A stretch of 64,000 bases of DNA from Paraconiothyrium sp. Pb-2020. Taxonomy: Eukaryota > Ascomycota > Dothideomycetes > Pleosporales > Didymosphaeriaceae. This document shows, one piece after another, positions 1 through 10,720 of this stretch. Under the pieces are notes generated by a model. The model made no database searches, was not told where the DNA came from, and saw only the letters and a program-made list of their open reading frames with translations. The position numbers were made by a program, and so were the translations under genes. The stretch's first letter is position 1. Every line of letters begins with the position of its first letter. The DNA is taken from contig JAJUBI010000003.1 in the NCBI GenBank assembly GCA_022419385.1, positions 1,674,001-1,738,000 on the forward strand, given 5' to 3'.

Positions 1-428
1 TGGATCTTTCCGGTCTACGTGTGGCGTGTCGGAGGGGCGACGAAGTACCATCTTCGGCCGTTGGTGAAGGGTCGCATATCTGCTTTTCGCCGTTCTCCAC
101 TACTGCATATCTGTATACCCAATCTCCATATCTTCCATATGCCAAGCATCCACGAATTGCCGCCATGCACAAGCAATATACCTCTACATCCATGATCATC
201 ATTAATCTATCTTCCCAACCTTCTCGTGTCTCGACATCATAAAGAACCCCTTCCGTTTTGATTTTAAACTCATCCACTATCTTTGGTCTCTTCATTCGAG
301 TTCATTCCTATCGATCTCTGGTTTCTGCCCCTTTCGCGCGCGCCTACACCGACTACGTCCGAAACTCTCACCATAATGCCCTAACCGGCTAAATCGCTAT
401 CACCACACCCCGAAACTCTGCCTCGGCC
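1..428. other. Leader and promoter region upstream of the GT90 gene
   Basis: No convincing gene is seen here. The stretch is pyrimidine-rich (many CTC, TTC and CCA runs), as is usual in fungal promoters and 5' UTRs, and it runs directly into the ATG at 429. A short open frame at 21-242 has no recognisable motif and is treated as chance. Confidence 0.5.
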
Positions 429-2582
429 ATGCGCAACACACCAACCATAGCTCTGGCACGTCCATCATGGCGTGGGGTGCAGATGCTTACTCTGCTCTCG
501 GTGCTACTATGCCTGCTTGTTGTGTACACTGCGACGTGGGGGCACGCGGATGGTTTTTTTCCGCGTGTAGTGGCGGGTTGGGGATGGAAACACACAGCCT
601 CCAGGCCAGCTGCGGGAGACAGTAGTGCTGATGTAGTAGAGGGATTTGGTGGGAGTAGTACACATCCAATCGCGAAGTTGATGCGTACAGCAGAGACGCA
701 CCTCGCCGCGCTCGTAGCGTCCAACCCCATGAATCTGTCAGATGCAGCACATCGATACAGAGAGAAGAGAAGCCGACATCCGCCCCCAGGCTTTGACAAA
801 TGGTACGCGTATGCGAAGGCGAGAGATGCACTCGTACCTGAAACCTTTTTCGACCAGATATACCACGATTTAGGCCCGTTTTGGGGAATGCCCGTAACCG
901 ATGTGCAGCGCAGTGTGCGTGGCTTCAGTCCCAAGATTACAGTGCGCGGTGGAGTCGTTGACTCCGATGCTAAGGGGTCCTATGAGCGAGTGAGCGGCCT
1001 GATGGGCATGCTTGAGGAACTGAACAAGGAGGGTGTGGAGGTGCCTGACGTAGACCTTCCGCTCAATGTCAACGAGGAAATTGCGATGCTAGTGCCGTGG
1101 GAGACGATGGAAACAGCGGTGGAGTTCGCGAGAACGTTCATGCCTCCTCTGCAAGACGTAGTGGGTGCTTTCTCTGCACTGGAAGACAATGGTATGGAGG
1201 AGGGGATTTTCGATCCCGAATGGCTCGACAATCGTATGTACCACAAGGTTGGCGGGCCTTATCTTGGACCTCGGCCGCTGTGGTCTCTCGTACAGCCCGC
1301 ATGCCCCCCGAAATCGGCAACGGCGAAAGGAGAGCTCATGGTGGATATCTGGCATCAGGGGCACACGAAGGGTGCACACACTGTCGCCGCGCTGCTACCC
1401 CTAGAGTTACCGGCGAATTCATCTGAGGGTTACGTGGCGAATTGGACGATGGCTAGCGATGTTTGTGAGAGGCCAGAATTGCAAGGTTTGTATGGAAGTT
1501 TCTTTGCACCCAAGTCAATGAGCGTGACTCAGAAGCTATTCCCGCTGTTTTCGGCTTCGAAGATATCCGGGTCGAACGAAATTTTGATTCCGACGTTTTC
1601 ATCGTTCAATACCTCCACTACAGCGTCACGTCTTCCTTGGAACGAAATGGAAATGGAGCTTCACTGGCGCGGGCCCGCTTCAGGAGGCGCAGCTTCGAGA
1701 TTGAGTTGGCGACGTATGCATCGGCATAGGTTTGCGAGCATGCTGAACGCGACGCACGTCGAGATTGCAGAAGCCATGTTGCATGCTGGAAATGAAACGA
1801 CCGTGGGGCTTGGGTATGCGGGCAACTTCCGGCTATTGCCCGCGAACGCGTATCATTTGGATACACAAAAAGGTGGGAGGATGGCGGAGTGGGTGAGTGG
1901 ATGGGCGGACGTAGGCTTCACTGACTTGCAGTGCGATGAGCCTGGCGACAACGGCACTTGCCCGTATAGCAACGAATACTTCTCTGTGAAGGAACAACCA
2001 GGCGATGTGAAAGGCCAATACAAGTATACTGCGGTACTTGACGGAGACACTGGCGATGATGGAGGAGAGCTTGTGCAACGTCTGGTCGAGGGTAGAGTAG
2101 TCCTCAGAGCGAGCGTGTATAAGCAGTGGGTCGATGCTCGACTTGTTCCTTGGACACATTTCGTGCCACTGGATAACACTCTTGTCGACCTATATGGTAT
2201 CATGGAATATTTCCTCGGCACTGCAGTCCCGTCCTCACCTCCAACGTTTGCACACGCTCATGTCGAAGTTGAGAAGCATGAGCATCACTTTCAGACTCCG
2301 CATTGGGACGAGGAGGTCGAGGACGTTGACGGCGGTGGGGAAGGTCATGAGGAGCATGGCAGGTCTGTCGATGTGAACGAGGCACAATCAGACAGCGGCA
2401 ATGGGCACGATGCGCAAGCTCAAAGGATCGCCGAAGCGGGCCAGCAGTGGGCACACCAAGTCCTTGGAAGAGATGATGTCCTGATCTATACGTATCGCTT
2501 GCTGCTAGAGTATGCCCGTGTGGTGGATGCGAAGCGCCATACTATGGGTTGGGTCGGCGATTTATTCGTGGAAGGACCTTGA
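429..2582 (+). CDS. GT90 / CAP10-type glycosyltransferase, single exon, 717 aa
   Basis: This is probably a Golgi type II glycosyltransferase of family GT90 (CAP10-like; characterised members transfer xylose or related sugars). An N-terminal signal anchor spans about residues 18-38. The block YREKRSRHPPPGFDKWYAYA (about 109-128) is the typical fungal GT90 N-terminal signature. Downstream, WADVGFTDLQCD, CPYSNEYF, QYKY, RLVPWTHFVPLDNTLVDLYG and a C-terminal DDVLIYTYRLLLEYARV match the family order. One oddity is that the strip between QYKY and the LVPW motif, where relatives carry a DGNGWSGRF-like donor-site motif, reads AVLDGDTGDDGGELVQRLVE, so substrate handling may differ. A His/Glu/Asp-rich low-complexity stretch (about 610-660) precedes the last helix. 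The family call is strong; activity and acceptor are unknown. Confidence 0.88.
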   Translation: MRNTPTIALARPSWRGVQMLTLLSVLLCLLVVYTATWGHADGFFPRVVAGWGWKHTASRPAAGDSSADVVEGFGGSSTHPIAKLMRTAETHLAALVASNPMNLSDAAHRYREKRSRHPPPGFDKWYAYAKARDALVPETFFDQIYHDLGPFWGMPVTDVQRSVRGFSPKITVRGGVVDSDAKGSYERVSGLMGMLEELNKEGVEVPDVDLPLNVNEEIAMLVPWETMETAVEFARTFMPPLQDVVGAFSALEDNGMEEGIFDPEWLDNRMYHKVGGPYLGPRPLWSLVQPACPPKSATAKGELMVDIWHQGHTKGAHTVAALLPLELPANSSEGYVANWTMASDVCERPELQGLYGSFFAPKSMSVTQKLFPLFSASKISGSNEILIPTFSSFNTSTTASRLPWNEMEMELHWRGPASGGAASRLSWRRMHRHRFASMLNATHVEIAEAMLHAGNETTVGLGYAGNFRLLPANAYHLDTQKGGRMAEWVSGWADVGFTDLQCDEPGDNGTCPYSNEYFSVKEQPGDVKGQYKYTAVLDGDTGDDGGELVQRLVEGRVVLRASVYKQWVDARLVPWTHFVPLDNTLVDLYGIMEYFLGTAVPSSPPTFAHAHVEVEKHEHHFQTPHWDEEVEDVDGGGEGHEEHGRSVDVNEAQSDSGNGHDAQAQRIAEAGQQWAHQVLGRDDVLIYTYRLLLEYARVVDAKRHTMGWVGDLFVEGP

Positions 2583-2777
2583 CGTACCTTCGGCGGTGAC
2601 GAAAGGAGCAGCCACGGCATAAACTCCTAGCCCGTCGAGGCCGCCCATGTTCTTTTCGTGCGTCCATGAACCTTTATTTTTAATTACACATTCGTATTCC
2701 TACGAATACATTACCGTCGACAACCGCAACACTGGCGATCCTAGACCCTTCGAAGCCACCTCCAATACCAATTCCAA

Positions 2778-3575
2778 ATGTTTATCGTGCTTCTCTCATC
2801 CGCGGTCCTTGTTATATTGCCCGTCTTCCTCGTACAATACCAGCGCTTTCTTGCGTCCCTCCCACGCACCGATACGAACGACAGGCCCCGAACGCTACCA
2901 GCCCCTCAGCAACTAGCATGCAAAAGGGGAAAAGCAAATTTCGATGGCACGGCATCCGACACCGCTTCCGAAGACCCCTCAGAACCGCGTCCCGGACGGA
3001 CGGCGATAATAACCGGATACGAAAGGAGAGAGAGCAGAAAGCCGTGGGAGGCACCGTTTCCAATGAGATCGGGGTCGGTGAGAGAGCCGTACCTTTACTT
3101 GCCACGGGTGGAAGAAGGAGAATATGATACGAAGGGTGAAGGGAAGGGAAAAGAACGGGAAAGGAGGTCGATGTCTCCAACACCACCCAACGAAGAGGAG
3201 AAGGATGAAGTTTTGAACGTAGGGCACCTACCCGTAACCGATCTGCCTTCAAACAATCCACCTACGTTGGCTACGATGCATTCTCTTCTCCGACAGCCGC
3301 AGAGTACTGGACAACCAAAGGTGGAAGTGCCCACTTCGCCAACTGAATCCGCATCTAGATCTGTCTCAGGTACAACGCAGAGAGGATGGTCGCCTTCACT
3401 TGTCCAAACTATCGCATTGATCCTCGCTTTCATCATCTTCATTTTTTGCTTCGCGATACTGGTTGCACACTGTATGGCATGGTTCGTGGTGTACAAAACG
3501 GAAGTACGGTTGGGTGAAGTGCGGAAGGGTTTACTGCGAGGTGGAGATATGCGTGTCTGTCTCTGTGGGCGGTGA
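2778..3575 (+). CDS. Hypothetical membrane protein with N- and C-terminal helices, 265 aa
   Basis: I do not recognise this protein. It has a hydrophobic N-terminus (residues about 2-22, possibly a signal anchor). A long polar, charged middle rich in Glu, Lys, Arg, Ser and Pro follows, with a PTPPNEEEKDE segment. A second strong membrane helix (about 213-236, IALILAFIIFIFCFAILVAH) lies near the C-terminus, followed by a short basic tail. It lies 195 bp after the GT90 gene on the same strand. The ATG at 2778 is the first in frame. The two helices make a chance frame unlikely, but no function can be given. Confidence 0.55.
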   Translation: MFIVLLSSAVLVILPVFLVQYQRFLASLPRTDTNDRPRTLPAPQQLACKRGKANFDGTASDTASEDPSEPRPGRTAIITGYERRESRKPWEAPFPMRSGSVREPYLYLPRVEEGEYDTKGEGKGKERERRSMSPTPPNEEEKDEVLNVGHLPVTDLPSNNPPTLATMHSLLRQPQSTGQPKVEVPTSPTESASRSVSGTTQRGWSPSLVQTIALILAFIIFIFCFAILVAHCMAWFVVYKTEVRLGEVRKGLLRGGDMRVCLCGR

Positions 3576-4522
3576 GAATGCACGGGTCGAAGGGGTGCTT
3601 CGAAGTCAATAAAACCCCTCCCCCCAGCTTTTGCAGCATTCTGGACACTGCAAGCTCTTGCTATGCCGGACATTATGCGTCAAGTCTGAGAAGAGGGAGC
3701 ATGAGAACCACCTAAGGCCGAGATGCGAGCACGGAACAAGCCGTTTCCTCAGCATCGCTTCCATGCAGAGGGCTTTGTGCCAGTAATGTCGAGGTGCTAT
3801 GCCGTTGTCAGCACTCCCGCGGAGGAAGAAGCGAGCCGCGCAATGGTAGGTCTCGCCCCCTCGACGCGACGTTGGCTTCTAGACTTTAAGGTACTCCGGC
3901 GCGGCGTCAATGGATCGTGATGAGACAGGCTTCCCTCACGCTACCCACGGGTCGTGACCTCATCGCGCCTCGCCTCGCTTATCGATAACCTTAAATTGCT
4001 CCCTGTGCCGATCGGGCGACAGGATTGTGCCCGCTGATCGGCTTCATTCACCACTCATATCTCGTTCTTACCGCGCCAGTTTTCATTCTCCGCAAACGTC
4101 AGACCGGCCTTCTCCAAGGTCACTTCTCACCAAGTGGAGCTCTGCGCGGCTGATGGATGCCACGATCCGCCAGACGCGTATGCCACTACCGGGCCCCAGC
4201 TATGATGAGTAGTGAGGTCATTGTTGGCTTGTGAAAAGCTGGTGCGGTAATCTTACGGATGGCTTGCGTCGACGAACGCGGCCCATAAGCTGCCGCCCGC
4301 TTGTCGTTTCATTGACGCCACTTTCGTCGGCGGATGCATCGTCATCCTAGTTCCAACCTCCACTACTTCATAGCGTGGGCTATCGCTACTCATTCCAAGT
4401 TTTGTGCTTGCATCGGGCTTCCAGCCTCCTCCATCAATTTACAAAGAAGCGTACTGGTACATGAGCCACTAGCCCTCTCTCCTGCATTCCGCGTACCGCT
4501 ACATTGGCGAAGCCTGTCCTCG
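3576..4522. other. Gene-free region and aquaporin promoter
   Basis: No supported gene. Two short plus-strand frames (3723-3920, 4027-4212) show no family motifs. The stretch ends in a pyrimidine-rich leader before the aquaporin start at 4523. An in-frame ATG exists at 4334, but the extra 63 residues look unlike any aquaporin N-terminus. Confidence 0.5.
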
Positions 4523-5747
4523 ATGGCGCGCAATCTACTCCCGCTGCACAAGAAGGACGGCCCGGCCCGACGTGCAAATGGTCATATCCCGAACGAGAGG
4601 CATACACGCTCAAAAGGCACCAGCGAAGCCCAGAAGACGGCTTCACGTTGGGGCATATCCAACAAATGGCGCAACGAGTTGGTAGCCGCAGCGGCCGAAT
4701 TTGCAGGGACCTTTATGTTTCTGTTCTTTGCATTCGGAGGCACGCAAGTTGCCAACTCGGCGGCTACTGCTGACAATGCTTCGACCGCTGGGCAGCAGAA
4801 CAACAGTATTACTCAAACACCAAACACAAGTGTGCTGTTGTACATCAGCTTGATCTTTGGGTTTAGCTTGATGGTCAATGTTTGGGTCTTCTTCAGAGTC
4901 AGTGGAGGGTTGTTCAATCCTGCTGTAAGTTACCATCAGCTACAACGATGCTATATGCTAATGCTCCTCCTAGGTAACGCTAGGTCTCTACATGGTGGGC
5001 GCCCTCACCTTAACCCGCGCTATCCTCTGCTTCATCTCCCAAATGCTCGCCGGCATGTGCGCTGCAGGCGTCATCTCCGCCATCCTCCCCGGCCCCTTGA
5101 ACGTCAGCACGACGCTGGGCTCCGGCACCTCCATCGCTCAAGGCGTCTTTCTCGAGATGTTCCTTACCTCTCTCCTGGTCTTCACCATCTTCATGCTCGC
5201 TGCCGAGAAGCACAAAGCCACATTCCTCGCCCCTGTCGGCATCGGCCTCGCGCTGTTCGTCGCCGAACTCGTCGGTGTCTACTTCACAGGCGGTTCACTG
5301 AACCCCACGAGGTCGTTTGGCCCATGCGTCGTTACCCATCATTTCCCGGGGTACCACTACATCTATTGGTTCGGCCCGTTGATGGGGACGCTGTTGGCGT
5401 GGGGCATGTATAAAATTGTGAAGAGCGTGGAGTATGAAACGGTGAACCCTGGACAGGACTTCGACGACCACGAGGCGGCGCTGTTCCACCCGCCGGATGA
5501 TCCAAAGAGCAAGGAGCAGGTGGAGCGGCCGAATGTGGCGGCTATTGCGACTCAAGAGGCGGTCCAAGAGGCAGTCAGAGTGGCGAGTCAGTCAAGTGGC
5601 AGACGATCGGAACAGTATGACGGTATCGAGAGGACGATGTCAGGAGATATACACCCTGGCTACGAGAACCATGTGCCAAGAAGGAGCCACGATGTACCGG
5701 GCAACTCATACCTTGGACGAACGGGCCATGCTGGGAACGCTGCGTAA
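4523..5747 (+). CDS. Aquaporin / aquaglyceroporin (MIP family), 2 exons, 391 aa
   Basis: This is a channel for water or small neutral solutes in the plasma or vacuolar membrane. Exons are 4523-4924 and 4974-5747. The 49-nt intron begins GTAAGT and ends CTAG, and it joins FNPA to VTLGLYMVG in phase 0, restoring the first pore motif NPAVTLG (residues 132-138). The second pore motif is GGSLNPTRSFGP with NPT (244-246) in place of the usual NPA, a variation at the pore that can alter selectivity. Six helices fit (about 52-75, 104-125, 143-170, 190-210, 219-240, 260-285). The N-terminal 50 residues are basic and polar; the C-terminal about 100 residues are polar with a Gln/Ala-rich part. I chose MARNLLPLHK as the start because the upstream extension is not family-like. 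Confidence 0.93.
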
Positions 5748-6300
5748 AAAGAAAAGTAATCTTTTGATGCTCAGGAATGTGTACGATATATGCAGAGACG
5801 GGTATGCGAACAGTGGATTAAAATGTTGCGGCGGCATTTTGCGCCACTTCCTTGGGAGAGTTTCAGCAAGCGTTTTTCATGATACCCACAGGACACAATT
5901 GGGAATATATATCTGTAACGGCAGCTTTATCGTCTGTTCTATCTTTACTATGATATCGAATGAACGATGCCTGCACGCGATGTATAGATGGACTACAATA
6001 TCCCTTGCCCACCGCACGCGAATAGAGTTGTCGACGGCGCAAAGTGGAAGCTGCACGCGACATCAAAGGACGCGTTTCTGGTTTTGTTCTAGCGTAAAGT
6101 ATAGCGTGCCACGGGCCGCGGACAGCCGCGATGCCTTTTGCCATTCGATCATCGCGTCTCTATGTACACCTCAATGTTCCGACGTTCATCGATCCTGTTG
6201 ATAGATTATGTTGAGGGGCACTTTGTGCTCTCGACCAGTAGGAGATGTCGGCTACTGGCCCCAATTAGCGCATCGTATCTCCATCCGAATCTGCTCGTGC
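5748..6300. other. Intergenic, aquaporin 3' flank
   Basis: Nothing gene-like is seen. The first few hundred bases are AT-richer and fit a 3' UTR and terminator zone of the aquaporin gene, which faces the minus-strand gene ending at 6301. Confidence 0.5.
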
Positions 6301-6657
6301 CTAATGCATCCAACGCTTCCACCGATCTCCCAGCCAGGACGTTAAAAAGACAATCATCGCAACCGTAAAAAATCCAAAATCTGGGGTAATATCCTTTCCT
6401 TCCTGCATTAACTTGACTATCCCGGCACCCTGAGCAACGGCAAAGAATAGAGCAGCCCACGATCGTACCCGTGAAGAAAATAGCAGTGTGCCGAGGGCGA
6501 CATCAAAGATAGGAATGAATTGCGTGTACTCGGAGTCTGGCGCTCGTTCGACCTGATATTGATAGAAGGCTGGGGTATATCGTCCGTGCGTGAAGCGACT
6601 GAAAGCGCCGTAGTAGAGAATGCCTTGAAGGCCAACGCGAAAGAGAGCCGCGATCAT
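6301..6657 (-). CDS. Small multi-helix membrane protein, 118 aa
   Basis: A compact hydrophobic protein with four probable membrane segments (about 1-20, 44-62, 65-82, 92-110). Motifs are FSRFTHGRYTPAF after the first helix and FIPIFDVALGTLLF leading into the second. Its size and helix layout recall small DoxX-like fungal membrane proteins, but I cannot assign it firmly. It reads on the minus strand, downstream of the acetylesterase gene and convergent with the aquaporin. The regular hydrophobic pattern supports a real gene; the function is unknown. Confidence 0.55.
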   Translation of the reverse strand: MIAALFRVGLQGILYYGAFSRFTHGRYTPAFYQYQVERAPDSEYTQFIPIFDVALGTLLFSSRVRSWAALFFAVAQGAGIVKLMQEGKDITPDFGFFTVAMIVFLTSWLGDRWKRWMH

Positions 6658-6884
6658 ATCGGACGGTCTGACAAAAAAGCGGCGACAAGATCTTGAAGAA
6701 TGAAATTGTTTGAAGCAGAATGAACTTTAGGGAAAGGGGCCATGCGAAGCCACGGGGTTTTGAGGCCTGGGCTATGTAAGAAATTGTAAGCACTAGCATC
6801 TTGACCAACGAAAAATATTACCTTGTGCACAACCAATGAACAAAATTAACCTTCTTCTTTTCCATCAGATAAGACTAACTTCAT

Positions 6885-7929
6885 CTAGATGGGCAGTGTA
6901 TCATTCGCTGGTAAGCATGGCCCCCGCAACATCTCGATACGAGCTGTAGCATTTACGACGAGGTTCGCAAGTGGGCTTGTTCCACATTTCAGTCCCAACA
7001 CAAAAGCCTGACTGTGCTGTATATATGTCAGTGGCCGTTTTCAAGCGCGTATATTGGATGAACGTACCACATCAGCAAGAAACGGCTTGGTATGAGTATG
7101 GTCCATCGGGTAGTTGGCATCAACGACTTCCGCTCCTAGCAGCTTTTGCGCCTGCGCCGCGTAGCTCCCATGCTGTACAAAATACGCCTTACCGGATGGC
7201 CCGCCAAGCCTTTCTGCGACCAGTCTTCAGAAGTTAGTGTACACCTGTGTGGTCTGGAGACGAAGACATACAGATCGTAATATGAAAAGACCGACGGCTT
7301 GTACGAGTATGTGCCGGTCTCCCAGACGTTGTTAGGAAGTTGCTCGGAGATGATGATGCTGGCTGCTCCCAGAGATAGGAACTTTCTCGCCGCCGCTTCG
7401 ATATAGGTTGGGAATGTTTGCACAGTCTCGGTGACATTGCTAGTTGTTGTTAGTTTGCTGATCACAATATAGTTCATCTCGACGTTGCGCACTTGAATAT
7501 TACAGTGCAAGTCTCATTTCCTGCCCCAGGACAGTCCGCTCTTCCCTTGTCACCCGTGGTGCTCGTGGAACCATTGAGAGGTATGCCACCGTCATTGATC
7601 CCAAGTTCGATGACAATGTAATCTCCTGGCTTCATTGCAGCAGCTATGCGGTCAAAGCGCCCTTCTCGTGTAAACGAACGCGCTGAGCGCCCCGCATATG
7701 CAGAGTTGTTGACGAAAGCATTCCCAGCGAATGAGTACTTGAGGTATTGTCCCCATCCTTCAGTTCCGTTGTGGCCTCCATCTGGTGCAGTCGTCGAATC
7801 GCCTGCTACCCATATTGTCGGTATAGCTTTGGGACCCGAAGATGTCGGAGATGAGGCCTGGGATCGTCCTGGTAGTGCCGAGGCAATCTCAAGGGGTAGG
7901 AGAAGGCTTAGCAGCGATAGGATCTGCAT
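6885..7929 (-). CDS. Secreted rhamnogalacturonan acetylesterase (SGNH, CE12-type), 4 exons, 297 aa
   Basis: This enzyme removes acetyl groups from the rhamnogalacturonan-I backbone of pectin, outside the cell. Exons are 7929-7493, 7439-7272, 7224-7068 and 7016-6885 (complement); introns are 53, 47 and 51 nt with GT..AG ends, the first using a GTGCGC donor. Splicing gives an unbroken protein with a signal peptide (1-18). It has the SGNH blocks: GDST with Ser45, the family strip NNSAYAGRSARSF, GIND with Asn112 and the catalytic DHTH (243-246). Four Cys are visible in the mature part (C133, C141, C265, C288). The start MQILSLL is preferred over an in-frame ATG at 8025 because it opens the signal peptide. 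It is probably co-secreted with other cell-wall enzymes. Confidence 0.92.
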
Positions 7930-9126
7930 ATTGTATCGTCTTACAACAGGGATGACTTGGATACTCGAAGTGGACGCCGTTCTTGCATATACAATTCCTC
8001 GGCGCCCGTGATACATCTTATACACGGATTAATTATCAACTACTGTTGACGCGTGGATTTAGCATCGTGGGGCCCCGCACTCTGGAGTAGAAAGATCCGG
8101 CGGGCATCGGGTGAACTGCAACCGAGTACCTCCAAATTCTCCGGTGACCCTGAAATGCAGTTACCACTGTTGCGACTCAAGCTGACCATCTTGCTGACAG
8201 CTGAAAACTCATCAGGATGTCTTTCGAGCAGGTGGTATAGGCACCAGACGAAGCTTACGCCGTGCTCAAGTATGCGCATTCATGCTGACGCCTGCGTACG
8301 CGGATGTCCAATCGCTTTGCTCGGCCAAAGCCGGAGTTTGGAACAAGTATAATTTATCCTTAACCTTTGTATGTGTGCTACAGCTGAGTAGTACGGGTAG
8401 CGATCGTCAAATAGTCAAGATAGGAGGGCATTCGAGATCAACTGTCTTCTTCGCCAGCCTAAGCCCACACATGCCGATAGTTGGTTCGCCGTAACGGTGC
8501 TATCAGGAGCGATAAAAGATTGAGGAAGGTGCATCGGACGCATTGAAATATGGCGATGCCCGTTCAAAAGCGATTGGACAATTATCTGATTGTGTATGGA
8601 GGGGAGGATTCCTATCTAGGTTTTCCATTCATTCTCGGAAGTAGACCTATGATAGTAAAAGGCTCCGCTATCAGGTGGTAAAAGTATCCTGGATGTTTCA
8701 TGCTTATTCGCTGGGGTAACGTGCCAAGGTAATATACGATAAACAATGGTCGAAACAAGATTCAATGCGGATCCCGGTAGTATACTTTGGCGAGATTGTC
8801 GCTTTCCGCAAGCTCGCAAGCGTCCGTTTCAAGCTACATTTCTGGCGATGAACCGCGTCCCCACTCATTGGAAACGAGGATAGATCGTTCCTATTACAGC
8901 TTGGCAGAGCTTTCATTCCGTCTTGGATGGATACAAATAATCACGAATGATAAAGGAACCTTTGAACCATGCGAGATTCAAGTCATTAAGCGGATGGGTA
9001 TATAAGTAACGGCAGCCTCCACTTGAGCCAACATCATCGTCAAAATCTCTGAGTAGGTGCCTTCGAAGCTTGCCATTGATCCTACGCCCTTCAAATCGCG
9101 CTCACTGTTTCACATCGTTGCTCATC
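7930..9126. other. Divergent promoter region between acetylesterase and secreted zincin
   Basis: About 1.2 kb without a supported gene. It serves as upstream region for both the acetylesterase (minus, start 7929) and the zincin (plus, start 9127). Short frames on both strands have no motifs. Confidence 0.5.
8999..9006 (+). promoter_or_regulatory. TATA box of the secreted zincin gene
   Basis: TATATAAG lies 121-128 bp before the ATG at 9127, in an otherwise mixed context. It is a good match to a TATA element and would put transcription initiation near 9030-9040. Confidence 0.5.
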
Positions 9127-9663
9127 ATGAGGTTCTCTCTACTCGTGACGGCACTGGTCTACGCCTCCACAGCCTCGTGCGCCGCTATCACATACACTAT
9201 CCAGAAGGCGTCCAACCCCACAGCAGATCAAACAGACGCATACAGTAAGATCGATGCTGCCATGAAGCTCGCCATCGCCCGCTATGGCAAATACTGCAAC
9301 GCGAAATGCACAAAGAAGATCACCGTCCAATACGAGCCCAGCGTGCCCACCGCAGATGCCAACTACGCCGGCAACATGAGATTCGGCTCCAACCGCTCCT
9401 ACATGACTGAGCGTACCGCAATGCACGAGATTTCGCACACCCTTGGTGTTGGCCAAACAGCGAACTTCGACTCTTTGTGCGCATCTGGAAGCTGGAAGAC
9501 GGCACTGCCCCTGCTGAGGAGCTTTGATGGATCCAGCGCGAAGATCAGCTGTGGTGGATCGCACTTCTGGCCCTACGGACTGAACTACGAGACTGAGATG
9601 AGCGAAACGAATGCGAATCGGCATGTGCAGATGATGCAGGCTATGCTTAACGATGGCATGTAG
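9127..9663 (+). CDS. Small secreted zinc metalloprotease-like protein (HExxH zincin), 178 aa
   Basis: An extracellular protein with a clear signal peptide (MRFSLLVTALVYASTASCAA). The zinc site is MHEISHTLGVGQTANFD (His100, Glu101, His104), a HExxHxxGxG pattern. It is followed by FDS, a short Cys-containing region and a C-terminal CGGSHFWPYGLNYETE strip that I associate with this small fungal and bacterial zincin-like family, sometimes found attached to ricin-B lectin domains; no lectin domain is present here. There are five Cys in the mature part (C57, C61, C157, C166 region). The catalytic Glu and both His are intact. No introns are needed. The substrate is unknown; a role in nutrition or host contact is inference. 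An in-frame ATG at 9070 is rejected because it would bury the signal peptide. Confidence 0.85.
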   Translation: MRFSLLVTALVYASTASCAAITYTIQKASNPTADQTDAYSKIDAAMKLAIARYGKYCNAKCTKKITVQYEPSVPTADANYAGNMRFGSNRSYMTERTAMHEISHTLGVGQTANFDSLCASGSWKTALPLLRSFDGSSAKISCGGSHFWPYGLNYETEMSETNANRHVQMMQAMLNDGM

Positions 9664-10720
9664 AGTGAAGGTTGCAAGGAGGTTTCTTATACATAGTTTT
9701 ATACCAATGGCGCGATCTTTCTTCAAGTTGTCAGTTATAATAGTCAAAGCTGATGTGATGTGATGTGTTCGCGCTCCGCGGTCGACTGAAATGTGATCTT
9801 TCTGTAAGATAAATATCTGTCCATGGTCTACGACCAACGTTAATTTTGATTTCGATCGATGTGTTTGTGCGCCATTTAGATTATGTCACGATGTTTAACC
9901 TGCAGCGAGATCGTACGACAGCCGAAAAATGTGGTATGGAGCACGATTTACTTGATTGTTCGGTGCGGTTCGTTCGTTGCACACTATTATGGTAAACCTC
10001 TCCTGTGAGTTTGTATCACAGAGTGTGAGAACCCCAAGACTAGAAGCGCCCGAATAAGATTCATATTAGCTTTTGTGACCACCTTACCCTGGTCTTCGGA
10101 CACATTTTCAACTCACACGATATTGTAGATAGCTCTCACGACGCGCTTCAGTACAAGGGCTGGCTCGCGATCCAATAGCTCGCGAGTAGCCGCTTCGCTC
10201 TAAATTCTGCCGACCACTTTGAATGTTCTGTTCAAGTCAATTAGCTCAAAGTGCTGAAATTTTTACATCGGGATCATTGTGGAGCAAAGCTGATTGCCAA
10301 CTGCGAGCGACGTGCAAGTCAAGGTCAGGTTCATGTAGTTCTTCTCCTGAGTTAATCGCGAATAGGAACGGTATTCCACTTTTTGCCAGTACCTTTTGTA
10401 AGTAATGTACAAACTCAAGGGGCAAAAACAATCACCTGGGCAAATCCTCACGACTTAAGTTTCACGCGATCACGAAGAAAACCGCATACCACTTGGCTTT
10501 TCCACTTTTTGGTACTTTGGTTTTGGCGTTCGTCGTTGGTTTGCAAGACTCGCAGTAGTACTCAATCTTATGAGACTAATGCACGTGGTGTTATGCGGTG
10601 AAATGGTACGAACTTCTGTGCGAACCAATGATGAATCATGGAGTTGACAATACTACGTACGCGATCACGTTCTCTCTTATTCTTGAATCATTTGCCTATA
10701 TCCTCTGACTTTGCTCGAAT
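9664..10720. other. Intergenic, between convergent zincin and sugar-transporter genes
   Basis: About 1 kb with no recognisable gene. Frames near 10223-10601 lack motifs or splice structure. A short direct repeat GCTCGCGA occurs twice near 10165-10188 without further context. Confidence 0.5.

Noticed and set aside
389..934. Long minus-strand frame opposite the GT90 start
   Set aside because: It is the shadow of the GT90 coding frame and has no motif of its own.
9139..9837. 232-codon minus-strand frame over the zincin gene
   Set aside because: It lies antisense to a gene with a clear signal peptide and HExxH site; its own translation is Cys/Gly-biased without a recognisable domain.
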